Positions 1 to 11,648 of a stretch of 64,000 nt of DNA are shown piece after piece (positions within the stretch are counted from its first letter, which is position 1; every line of letters begins with the position of its first letter). Source of the stretch: Erodium maritimum (lineage: Eukaryota > Streptophyta > Magnoliopsida > Geraniales > Geraniaceae); NCBI GenBank assembly GCA_963921825.1, contig OY997594.1, positions 59,257,675 to 59,321,674 on the forward strand, in the 5' to 3' direction. The position numbers were made by a program, and so were the translations under genes. The notes under the pieces were generated by a model. The model was not told where the DNA came from and ran no database searches. It saw nothing but the letters and a program-made list of their open reading frames with translations.

Positions 1-1781
1 CCTGCCACGAACCAGCGGTACATCGATCACCTGATTGTACCCCGTGGCACAACCAGTCATACTCGATCATCCGTTCACACAATAAATAATTCAATACGTA
101 ACCACTCAACAAATCAAGCAATCATGTGAACAATAAATTAAACACTCGAACATGCTAGCTAACTAGTTTCGTTAGACCTTTAGTTTAACCTAGTACTAAC
201 AACCAAGCATGTGAACCTAGCACACAACTAATCCGAGAGCTCTTCACAGCCTCTCTACCAGTAAATCAATTCCCAAGTATTGAAAGCAAGCTTCACTAAT
301 CATCTTCGTCCTAAGCATGCATTCTAGACATTCCGGTTATTAATAATTGAAAGACAATTATTCTATTTATTCGCATCCTATAGGCAAATCTAGGACCTTT
401 CCGATTTTATTATCCTAATCCTGCACACTAAGCGTTAATTAAGAAATTAAGACTTTCCCTACCTCGTGGTCTTCCTCTAATACACTCTGCTGAAAAGACG
501 GTCAGTCGCTCCTCCGTTCTTCACACGGATACTGGGGTGGTCTTCGTCTCTTCGAGCGAAGTCCAAGCTCTCCGAGCGAAGCCCAGTCTGGGTTAACAAA
601 TAAAATACCCTAATCAGTCCCGGGATTGCCCAAAGTCCCCTGATTCAACAGGTTCGTCTTTTAAATCATCTGATAGTTCATGAATTATCCAAATTCAATC
701 CAAAATAATTAATTCTTTAATTTCAGTTCTGACCCGGTTCAGACCCGGATCCGGCCCAACCCGGATCCAGACTCGGATCCAAACCTGAACCACGCCTGAC
801 CCGGGCCTGGTTCTAGACCCGGTCCAAACTCGGTTCGGACCCGAGTCAAACCCAGTCCAAGGACTTGGGCCTGAATCAAGTCCGGCCCAGTATCTGGCCC
901 GAGCTTCAGTTCCGGCCCAGGAACAGCCGGCCCAAGGTACAACCCAGTCTTCCCTCAGGCCCGTAGCCTGATGAGTCCGAGGTTGAGCTCGTCCCAGCTC
1001 CGGTGAGCTGGAGCTACTCCGGCGACCTCCACGGTGTCAGGTGAGGGTCAGAAAGGGAAGGAGAGGTTGAGCAAGCCGTCCGGTGGCGAGGGAGGGAAGG
1101 GAAACGGTGGTCCTGGCGGTCGTGGAGGCTCTCCGGCGTAGGAACGTCAGATCTGGCGACGCTCCTCGCCGGCGTTCCTCTCCGACCAGATCCAGCTCAA
1201 CGACCCCAGATCCTTGCGATTTCCAGAAAAAAGAAGTGGGGAAAGGTCGAGAAGGTCGGTGGGGGAGCTCACCGTGGCTGATTCTGACGGTGACGGCTCC
1301 GGCGAGGCTCGATTCGATGGCGGTGGGGATTAAGGTTTTGAATCGAGGCTGAGATCTATCAGGCTTCGGTGGGTTTTGTCGAGGGTGGGTAGAAGTGGAA
1401 GGTGGGGATGGAGAAGAAGGTGCAGAGGAAGAAGAAGGTGGACGGGGTCGAGATCGGAGAACGAGACGAGGCAGTCCGGCGAGGCTCGTTTGGTTCGAGG
1501 AGAGGGAAGACGAAGAGGCAGGCAGAGAGGTGAACAGTACCCTTCTAGGGTTTCTGCTCTCTTTTTATAGCCTGGCCGCGCGACTGAGTGGGTTGGGCTC
1601 GCGTAGGTGGGCTGCGCTTGATGCGAAATGGGCCCGAGGTGGCCCAACCCGAGCTCGGCCCAGAACTTCTGTTTCCCTTTCTTTTCTTTTTTTAACATTT
1701 CCAACTACTTGCTTTGCAAAAAAATACCCCCACATTTTAGATTGCAGTCAGACACCCTGATGAAACGAAGTTGGTTTTAAG
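1..1781 (-). repeat. LTR1 (3' LTR side), partial, cut by window start
   Basis: Base 1 corresponds to base 9818 inside LTR2, so about 1.15 kb of this LTR lies outside the window. It ends just before a pyrimidine-rich stretch at about 1782-1792, which on the minus strand is the polypurine tract preceding a 3' LTR. It contains a run of GACCCGG-like heptamers at about 730-900 and a TATA-like box near its high end. Confidence 0.85.
1561..1570 (-). promoter_or_regulatory. TATA-like box in LTR (also 11378-11387 and 20591-20600)
   Basis: On the minus strand each LTR reads CTATAAAAAG here, followed within about 20 bp by an AAACCCTAG motif. The position, near the transcription-start half of the LTR in the element's orientation, fits a Pol II core promoter. 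The same box is kept in all three LTRs. Function is inferred from motif and place only. Confidence 0.45.
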
Positions 1782-1831
1782 TCTACCCCCCTTAAAGGAA
1801 TTTCGTTCTCGAAATTTAAAACAGACGTACC

Positions 1832-4800
1832 TCAAGTGTCGAACAAGTGAGGATACTTCTCCCGGATCTCGTCCTCGCGCTCCCAGGTCGACTCAGCTCC
1901 CTGGTGCCTCCACTGCACTCGTACCAACGGGATTGTCGTCTTCCGCAAGACCTTCTCTCCCGTATCCACAATCCTGATAGGCTGCTCCTCATAAGAGACA
2001 TCATCGGCCACCTCGATGTCCGCACACTCGATAACATGAGAGGGATCTGTTGTGTACTTCCGCAACTGGGACACATGGAAAACGTTATGCACGTTCCCAA
2101 GCTGCGGTGGCAATGCTAGCCGGTAAGCTACGGCTCCAATCCTCTCTAAGACCTCAAATGGTCCGATGAATCGTGGTGATAGCTTCCCTCCACCGCGGTT
2201 GAACAGCAGTAGGCCCTTCTTCGGGCTCACTCTCAGAAATACATGGTCCCCGACCGAGAACTCAAGTGGCCTGCGACGTCTGTCTGCATAGCTCTTCTGA
2301 CGACTCTGTGCGGTCTTCAACCGCTCTCTGATCAAAGTGACCTTCTCTGTCATCTCTCTGACCATATCGGGACCAAGTATGCTCCGTTCCCCTACCTCCG
2401 CCCAACACACTGGCGACCTACACGGTCTACCGTACAAAGCCTCAAATGGTGCCATCCCAATGCTGGACTGATAACTGTTGTTGTAGGCAAACTCTGCTAG
2501 AGGTAGGTGGTCCTCCCATGATCCCTGAAAGTCCAGCACACAAGCTCGGAGCATGTCCTCCAAAATCTGAATGGTACGCTCTGACTGTCCGTCCGTCTCA
2601 GGGTGGTAAGCTGTACTCAGCAGCACCTCCGTCCCCAATGCCTTCTGTAGGCTCTTCCAAAATCTGGATGTGAAACGCGGATCCCTATCAGATACCACTG
2701 ATACAGGTACTCCATGAAGACGAATAATCTCCCTGATTTATAGACGACTCAACACGTCCACGGTGTCAGTCATCCGCATTGCCAGAAAGTGTGCCGACTT
2801 GGTCAGTCGATCAACCACAAACCAAACAGCATCATGTCCCTTAGACGACCTCGGTAACCCACTCACAAAATCCATAGTCACATGCTCCCACTTCCACTCG
2901 GAAACTGGTAAAGGTTGTAGTAAGCCAGCGGGACGCTGATGCTCCGCCTTCACCTGCTGACAGGTGAGGCACCTCGATACAAAAACTGCGACCGCTCTGC
3001 GCATCCCCCTCCACCAGAACTGTCGTCGGATGTCCCTATACATCTTGGTGCCACCGGGGTGCACTACGAGCCGGGAGTGGTGACACTCTCTCAACACGGT
3101 GTCCCTACATCCTCGGGGTACAAACAACCGTCCCCTAAACCGAAGTCCCTGATCTGCACTCAACTCCCAGTCATCGATCTTGTCACCAGCTACCATTCTC
3201 TCACGAATCTCTGTCGCCTCGGCATTCTCGGCCTGTGCCTCTAGCACCCGAGTAATCAACGTGGGCTGAGCCACCAATGCACATACGGCCAATCCATCCG
3301 TGATCTCCTCGAGCTCAAGTCGGAATGAGCTCAGCTCTTCCAGCATGTTCCACTCTTGGACTGCCATGCTAGCCACATAGTGAGTCGACTTCCTGCTCAG
3401 GGCGTCTGCGACAACATTCGCCTTGCCCGGATGATAGAGCAGCTCGAAGTCGTACTCCTCAAGTAACTCCATCCATCGTCTCTGGCGCATGTTCAGGTCG
3501 CGCTGAGAGAAAATGTACTTGAGGCTCTTGTGGTCGGAGAACACTCTAAACTGCTCACCATACAGATAGTGCCTCCAACTCTTCAAGGCAAAGACCACTG
3601 CTTCCAGTTCTAGATCATGGGTCGGGTAGTTCCGCTCATGCACCTTCAATTGCCTTGAGCCGTAAGCAACTACCTTCCCGGACTGCATCAAAACACAACC
3701 AAGTCCCTCGCCTGAGGCGTCACAGTACACGTCATAGCCCACTCCTCGCTCCGGAACGATCAACACTGGAGCGGTGGTCAATCGAGCCTTTAGCTCTGAG
3801 AAAGAGTGCTCCCACTCACTAGTCCAAAGGAACTCTGCTCCCTTGCGAGTCAAAGTTGTCATAGGTGCAGCCAATCGTGAGAAATCCTGAACAAAGCGTC
3901 GATAATAACCCGCCAAACCCAGGAAACTACGGATCTCAAAGAAATTCTTGGGCCTTGCCCACTTCGAAACTGCATCGATCTTCGGTGGGTCGACTAAGAT
4001 ACCATCACGGGACACTACATGTCCGAGGAATTTCACCTCTGCAAGCCAGAATTCGCACTTCTCCAGGTTCCCATACAGCTGGTGAGTGCGTAACAAGGTC
4101 AACACTATCCTCAAGTGTTCCTCATGTGCCTCTTCACTAGCCGAGTAAATCAAGATGTCGTCCACGAAAACTACGACACACTGGTCCAGGTACAGCCTGA
4201 ATATGCCATTCATCAGATCCATGAAGGCTGCTGGCGCGTTCGTCAACCCGAACGGCATCACTAGAAACTCAAAGTGTCCGTAGCGCGTCCGGAACGCGGT
4301 CTTCTCCACATCCTCCTTTCGGACTCTCAACTGGTAGTAGCCTGACCTCAAATCAATCTTGGAAAAGCAAGTCGCTCCTCTCAACTGGTCGAACAGATCA
4401 TCGATCCTCGGCAACGGGTAGCGGTTCTTCACCGTAACCCGGTTTAGCTTCCGATAATCGATGCACATCCTCAAAGCGCCACCCTTCTTCTTCACGAAGA
4501 GGGCGGGTGCTCCCCACGGTGAGACACTAGGGCGGATGAAACCCTTCTCCTGTAGCTCTTCGAGCTGGCGCTTCAATTCCACCAACTCAGCTGGAGCAAA
4601 TCGATAGGGAGCCATCGAGATTGGCGTGGTGCCTGGGATCAAGTCGATCCGGAACTCTATCTCTCGTGCCGGCGGTAAACCTGATAACTCCTCCGGAAAC
4701 ACGTCCGGGAACTCACACACTACTCTCGGCAAGTCTCTGTCACTCTGCACCACCTCGGCCTCCACTCCCGTAGTCAAGGCGGATAGAAGGACTCCACTCC

Positions 4801-5272
4801 TGCTACCCAAAACACAGGTGATAACTCTATCACTAGATCGCACAGTCACCTGACGTCGAAAGCAATCGATCGTCGCTCGGTATCTCGAAAGCCAGTCCAT
4901 CCCTAAGATCACGTCGAAAGCAGTCATCTCCAGGATGAGTAGGTCACCCAGGAATGGGGAATCTGCCACTCAAACCTCACAATCCCGACAAACAGTGTCC
5001 AACACTACCTCCCCCGTAACTGGGGTCTCAAGACACTAGGGTCTACTAAGGGGCTCCGTCATCAAACCCAAAGAACGAGCAAAAGAAGAAGAGATAAACG
5101 AATGGGATGCACCCGTGTCGAACAAAAAAGACGCCCACGAATGAAACAATAAACACGTACCCTGTAATGTCTCACGGTCGGCGTACTGTCCCTCAGCTCT
5201 AGCATCTGCAACTGCATAAACTCGGCCCTGCCGTGCCAGTGGTCCTCCTCTCGGTGGCGGTGGTAATGCCAC
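1832..5272 (-). mobile_element. pol region of body A (protease, RT, RNase H, integrase, chromodomain-like end), broken
   Basis: Reading on the minus strand: an aspartic protease motif LFDTGASHS near 5090-5130; a reverse transcriptase with the catalytic FVDDILIYS near 4144-4170; an RNase H with [11 protein letters not shown] near 3700; the integrase zinc site (HH...CLTCQ) near 2950-3080; the integrase core with MDFVSGLP and SDRDPRF; and a C-terminal tail with [11 protein letters not shown], which looks like a degenerate chromodomain. These are the standard parts of a chromovirus polyprotein. The region is a fossil spread over several frames. Confidence 0.9.
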
Positions 5273-5461
5273 CTGCTGCTGAGGCCTAGCCTAGTGTCTC
5301 GGGGCTGCCGCTCCCGCCGCCTGACGCGGAGCTCTCTGTTGTAGTGCCGGTCGTGGTCGGCCGGGAGGTGCTTGACGAGGCTGTGCCTGCTGGGGCCTCG
5401 GTGGATGTGCAACTCCAACTCGATCGGGACAAACGAAAGCCATGTGCCCCGGTCGGCCGCA

Positions 5462-6610
5462 CTAGAAACAAGTCCGGTCATCAACACGCTGCCTCTCAAC
5501 AAACCCCTGTGGACGATCCATATGTCGCTCTGCGGGTCCTCTGCTCCTCGGGCAGTCTCGGGCCAAGTGTCCCTGCTGTCTGCATGTAGGGCAGAACTGT
5601 GTCAGTGGGGCAGGTCCAACTGATGCCACTGCTGCTCTTCTGCGCATACCGCTCTGCTGAAACTGCGGCTGGAAGTGGCCAGAAGTCCTCTGTCGTCTAG
5701 CATCACGCCTCTCTGATGGCCTGAGGAAACCACTCGGCATCGACCTGATCTCTCGCTCTCTGGCGGTGTCTCGAAAATGTCTCTCCACTGCCAGAGCCCG
5801 GTCAAGTAGAGTAGAGTACACCTCTGTCCTCAAAGCAATAATCCGATCTGCAATAGCAGGGAGGAGCCCACGCTCGAACCGTCTGCAACGACTGTACTCA
5901 GTCTGCACCAGCTCGGGTGCGTAGCGGGACAAGGCTAAGAACCTCGCCGCATACTCGGCTACTGTCAAGCCCCTGTGTCGTGGGTCCATGAACTGTTGGC
6001 GTCTATCATCTCGAACCGAACGAGGAAAATACTGCTCTAGGAACAGTTGACTGAAAAGCTCAAAATCCTCACCAACCCTGGTCTGCACAGACTGCCACCA
6101 GTAAAAAGCCTCACCCTCAAGCTGGAAAGTGGAGAAGGAAACTCTCAAACGTCCCTCAGAAATACCGGACGTGTCAAGGTTGCGAGTGATCCGCTCCAAC
6201 CATAAAACTGCTGCCTCGGAGTCAGCACCCCCAGAGAAAGTCGGTGTACCCAAACGACGGAAATCATGAAGCGCCTGTGCTGTGGAACTATCCCTTTGTC
6301 CTGTCCTCTCGACGGCGACTGTCTCAGTAGCAGGCACGGGCTCTGTCGCCGGTGCTGTGGCCCCCTGCTGAGCACTGAGGGCCGCTAGTACTGCGCGTAC
6401 CACCTCATCAATAGGGGTAGCCTGAGTCGGCTCTACGACTGGAGTATCTCTCACTGGTGACCCTGATGGCCCATCCTCAAAGCTCTGGTGCTCTGTGGGA
6501 GCAGCACCCTGGGCGCTAGCTGGCCCTGCCAGTCCAACCGCTGGTGACTGGCTCTGTCCCAAAGCTGGGCGACTCCTGGTACCCCTCGGGACGTAAACAC
6601 GAGACATCAC
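5462..6610 (-). mobile_element. gag region of body A with CCHC zinc knuckle
   Basis: A 382-residue reading frame on the minus strand with the layout of a plant Ty3/gypsy Gag. It has a low-complexity head and then a capsid-like core (FYWWQSVQTRV, LFLEQYFPRSVRD, YAARFLALSRYAPEL), typical of the plant retrotransposon gag domain. An arginine-rich stretch follows, then the zinc knuckle CPTCRQQGHLARDC. Gag binds element RNA and forms the particle. It lies immediately upstream of the protease and RT motifs in the element's orientation. Confidence 0.9.
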
Positions 6611-8668
6611 GAAAGATCGCTGCAGTAGTACGTACAGTTCAACTCAGTTTAACACAATCGAAAAGAATTAAGCAAAAAGGGACGATCTCGTTCGTCTCGA
6701 CGGATCCTAATTGGATCGAGGGTAAGTAGATAAGTTGTATGTAGTACTTATATAGACAAAGAAGTCCGCACCTCATGCGTCTCACACAGCAAACGAGTAA
6801 AGCAACCAACTCCCACAGGAGGCAAAGTTCACACACAAGCACACCCATCTCTGGGGTTCAAAGCACAAGCAAACCGTTTGGAAGGAGATAGTCTTTCGTC
6901 CTCTTAACAAGCCTTTATCTTTCCTCAAATTTCTTAACTTTAATCAAAATTATCAAGTCGATCTCACATCGTTACAACTTGATTCAGGCGTCCTCGAACC
7001 TCGTTGTAACCATTTGACATCTAACCATCACGTTCGACTACAGTGGCGCCCCTGAGTCAACCCGTGACAGAACAACCAAATTTAGTTTTACAGAAAAAAT
7101 CGGCATGACCTATCCGTATTTCCCACTAACCCTCCGTTTAAACGGGACATTTACCACTCAATTTTCACCAGTTAAACAATACAAGGAAATTCTCATGCTC
7201 TACAATTGCAAATACAATCAATACATAGATTCTCAGCTTCGCAAAGTACACACGCAATAAAAGGGATGCAAGAAAATCCGAGTTCTATTCTTTTCTCAAA
7301 AGTCGTCCCGATTGGATCATCCTTCCAATTCTGATTCCTTAAACAATTCTCAACGTCAAAACCGAGTCAACACTCAACAGTTCCCAAAATCTCAACGTTC
7401 CAATTCTTCCTTAAGTCCACCATTCGATCACTTCCCATTCCGACAAGTCACACTCCAATAACTCCAATCTTCCACGTCATCACTACTTCAATCAACTAAT
7501 CCTTCAACCTTAACAACATGGAACGACTAACACGGTGGTAACCCCTTAACAGATAATCTATTCAACAATAAACGATACGGTTCCATCATTGCTTGTCATC
7601 CCAATACCGATCTCAACCATTTGGTTTCCCCGATCACTGTACATTACGTGATTCAAGGTTCCCCCCCAAGAAAAGTCTATGAATCTCTGCTCACTAATCA
7701 TTGATCATGCAAAAAAGAAATCAGATAAAATGAAAAGACCCAATCAATTAGCCTGATCCAAAATCGAGAGAGGGGTCGAGGAGGGTGTCAGGGTAAAGGC
7801 CAGGAGATGGACGCGCCTGTGATGGCCTCAAAGACGCCGGGGGTTGCTCAGGAGGGATAATCCGATACAGTTTGTTCCAATGCAAGCTGAATCTGCAATA
7901 GGTATAGAAAACATGGGTACATCGAATCTGTACGCTTTTCGCATGCATCGATGGAGGCCAAGGAGGGAGGGACATCGAAAGCGGTGCCTGTGGCGGTTTA
8001 GAGACAGCGGGGGTGCACAAGTGAGATGATCTGATACAGGGAGATCAAGGGGCTCCGAGACAGTAGGGTCGATGGATATCGAGGTGAGCCAGACAACCAC
8101 CACTAGAGTTGCACATGAGGGACCGATAAGATCAGGGGACACGTCGTTGGTGGCGGGAGGGAGCCAACATTGCGGTGACTGGAGGCAGCTCGAAGGAGGA
8201 CCTAAGAGAAAAAACCTTAGAGCTCATAAGGAAACAAAAAGCCGCATGTTAATTAAAATGTGTTGTGAGTTATTTATTTATTTATTTAGGAAATATAGTA
8301 GTTTGATTGATCGTGTAACTTAAACATACATAAGTAGATATAAAGTGGAATGGAAAAGAGCGAGACCTAGTTATAATCCGTACATATCAAACACTAACTC
8401 TGTAACAGGATGTTCGGTTATACCAGGGAGAACGGTTGGGAGGCAAGTGCCTCGATTGTAGTGATAGATGAAAGAGCGTCGGTGGTGATCAGTTCCTGAC
8501 TCGATCTGAAAATGCTCGTTGTAGAGAATTAGGGGGCACTAGAGGGGATGGCGGACATCCAGGGAGAACACTAGGAAGTGGGGGAACCATGTGATTAGAT
8601 TTTCATCGACCTTGGTAGGGTGCGGTGTGCGTCCCCACACACATCTCGTTGCTGATGGAGGACTCATG
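6611..8668 (-). other. Leader plus probable target flank between gag and LTR2
   Basis: About 2 kb without a recognisable gene. The part next to gag (to about 7740) is AT-rich and resembles an untranslated leader; it includes a TGGCGCCCC stretch near 7044. From about 7741 the composition shifts to a G-rich, purine-biased style. No tRNA-iMet-like primer-binding site (TGGTATCAGAGC) lies where a 5' LTR would demand one, next to base 8669; instead the last bases are GACTCATG. The TCATG (8664-8668) matches the 5 bases after LTR3, so at least the right end looks like target DNA rather than element body. The exact leader/flank boundary is not visible to me. Confidence 0.5.
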
Positions 8669-11598
8669 TGTCACGCCCCAAATCCAGTTTGGACCGGACT
8701 TGAGACGTGAATAGAATTTGTAAAGAAAAACAATAACTAATAATTATAAACCTTTAAATAGACAAGTAAATCTCATCAAATCAACAGTAAAATAGTTTAA
8801 AATCTTCAGTGAGTCACAGCTCAACAACCATAAGGTGAAATATATAAAATGTTTAGTGCGACAGACCAACATAAGTCTATGACAATCCCCAAAATAAGCT
8901 GAAGCTCCCTAGCCTCGAACTCTCTAGAAATCGAGCACTCTTGTAAAACAGTAAGAGAAACAAAGGGGATGAGCTTACGCTCAGTAGGAAAAATCTCAAT
9001 GACTCCACCTTTTGATCAATACTTAAACTGTTTAAACGGATGACAAAAGTAACAGTAAATACGACTACAATGAATTAATATAAAACAAGATAGAAAAAGA
9101 TAAGTACGATAATATAGACACATAGACAAAAATAGCATAAGATAAGTTCGTACTCTTGGAAATAACATTAACTTGAAGGTTCCAAGACAGAATAAATATG
9201 AAGTATCATAACGATTAAATGGGAGTATTTGATATTACGCCAACCACTTGCTTTCTCAAGCCTCCGATCCATGAATAGATTCTAGTGTCACCTCGGTTCC
9301 CATATACCGATCCACTAGAGTATTCATATCACATCAGATTTTCCCTCGGTCCAGAGGACGCACATGCATTGGGGCACCGGAAACAATCCCAACTGGGCGC
9401 TTATCATCGGGATTCCCAGAAATACCTCCAAAGGACCATATGTCATAGGGAACCAAGGTAGTGCTCCACTGGGACGCACGCCCTTGGGTGAAGCCTCAGT
9501 AACCATCTCTCATGAAGTAATTCACTCAATAACCACTCAACAACCCGTAGGATCTGCCGAGCTCTCATGCACCAATAGCCACTCAATAATCACTCAAATA
9601 TCACTCGATGATCACTGTCTCTGCCAAACTCCAACCACCACAACGGCACCGGATTACCCCACCCCCCCACCCCGGTGTAGTACCGAACCAAACAAACAAC
9701 ATTCAAGAATAAAAGTAAACACACAAGCATTAAATTCATACAACAATGGACATTTCTCAAATCACACTTTCAGCAAGCAAAGACATCCAATAATACCTCA
9801 CACTTACCGCATACTTACCTGCCACGAACCAGCGGTACATCGATCACCTGATTGTACCCCGTGGCACAACCAGTCATACTCGATCATCCGTTCACACAAT
9901 AAATAATTCAATACGTAACCACTCAACAAATCAAGCAATCATGTGAACAATAAATTAAACACTCGAACATGCTAGCTAACTAGTTTCGTTAGACCTTTAG
10001 TTTAACCTAGTACTAACAACCAAGCATGTGAACCTAGCACACAACTAATCCGAGAGCTCTTCACAGCCTCTCTACCAGTAAATCAATTCCCAAGTATTGA
10101 AAGCAAGCTTCACTAATCATCTTCGTCCTAAGCATGCATTCTAGACATTCCGGTTATTAATAATTGAAAGACAATTATTCTATTTATTCGCATCCTATAG
10201 GCAAATCTAGGACCTTTCCGATTTTATTATCCTAATCCTGCACACTAAGCGTTAATTAAGAAATTAAGACTTTCCCTACCTCGTGGTCTTCCTCTAATAC
10301 ACTCTGCTGAAAAGACGGTCAGTCGCTCCTCCGTTCTTCACACGGATACTGGGGTGGTCTTCGTCTCTTCGAGCGAAGTCCAAGCTCTCCGAGCGAAGCC
10401 CAGTCTGGGTTAACAAATAAAATACCCTAATCAGTCCCGGGATTGCCCAAAGTCCCCTGATTCAACAGGTTCGTCTTTTAAATCATCTGATAGTTCATGA
10501 ATTATCCAAATTCAATCCAAAATAATTAATTCTTTAATTTCAGTTCTGACCCGGTTCAGACCCGGATCCGGCCCAACCCGGATCCAGACTCGGATCCAAA
10601 CCTGAACCACGCCTGACCCGGGCCTGGTTCTAGACCCGGTCCAAACTCGGTTCGGACCCGAGTCAAACCCAGTCCAAGGACTTGGGCCTGAATCAAGTCC
10701 GGCCCAGTATCTGGCCCGAGCTTCAGTTCCGGCCCAGGAACAGCCGGCCCAAGGTACAACCCAGTCTTCCCTCAGGCCCGTAGCCTGATGAGTCCGAGGT
10801 TGAGCTCGTCCCAGCTCCGGTGAGCTGGAGCTACTCCGGCGACCTCCACGGTGTCAGGTGAGGGTCAGAAAGGGAAGGAGAGGTTGAGCAAGCCGTCCGG
10901 TGGCGAGGGAGGGAAGGGAAACGGTGGTCCTGGCGGTCGTGGAGGCTCTCCGGCGTAGGAACGTCAGATCTGGCGACGCTCCTCGCCGGCGTTCCTCTCC
11001 GACCAGATCCAGCTCAACGACCCCAGATCCTTGCGATTTCCAGAAAAAAGAAGTGGGGAAAGGTCGAGAAGGTCGGTGGGGGAGCTCACCGTGGCTGATT
11101 CTGACGGTGACGGCTCCGGCGAGGCTCGATTCGATGGCGGTGGGGATTAAGGTTTTGAATCGAGGCTGAGATCTATCAGGCTTCGGTGGGTTTTGTCGAG
11201 GGTGGGTAGAAGTGGAAGGTGGGGATGGAGAAGAAGGTGCAGAGGAAGAAGAAGGTGGACGGGGTCGAGATCGGAGAACGAGACGAGGCAGTCCGGCGAG
11301 GCTCGTTTGGTTCGAGGAGAGGGAAGACGAAGAGGCAGGCAGAGAGGTGAACAGTACCCTTCTAGGGTTTCTGCTCTCTTTTTATAGCCTGGCCGCGCGA
11401 CTGAGTGGGTTGGGCTCGCGTAGGTGGGCTGCGCTTGATGCGAAATGGGCCCGAGGTGGCCCAACCCGAGCTCGGCCCAGAACTTCTGTTTCCCTTTCTT
11501 TTCTTTTTTTAACATTTCCAACTACTTGCTTTGCAAAAAAATACCCCCACATTTTAGATTGCAGTCAGACACCCTGATGAAACGAAGTTGGTTTTAAG
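8669..11598 (-). repeat. LTR2, full length, 2,930 bp
   Basis: In plus orientation it starts TGTCACGCCCC and ends next to the PPT complement of body B; on the minus strand the right end is GGGGCGTGACA, typical of plant chromovirus LTRs. Bases 9818-11598 match LTR1, and 8669 to about 10530 match LTR3. It is shared by the two units. Confidence 0.88.
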
Positions 11599-11648
11599 TC
11601 TACCCCCCTTAAAGGAATTTCGTTCTCGAAATTTAAAACAGACGTACC

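Noticed and set aside
739-942. Proline/glycine-rich minus-strand frame, repeated at 10556
   Set aside because: It is the GACCCGG heptamer run of the LTR read as peptide; not a gene.
7041-7060. TGGCGCC as a tRNA-Lys-type primer-binding site of the array element
   Set aside because: GGCGCC is its own reverse complement, the following bases do not match a tRNA end, and no LTR end stands next to it.
7741-8330. Possible host gene between gag and LTR2 (90-104-codon frames)
   Set aside because: Frames overlap on both strands, are repetitive and carry no domain; same style as the decayed sequence at 22.2-23.4 kb.
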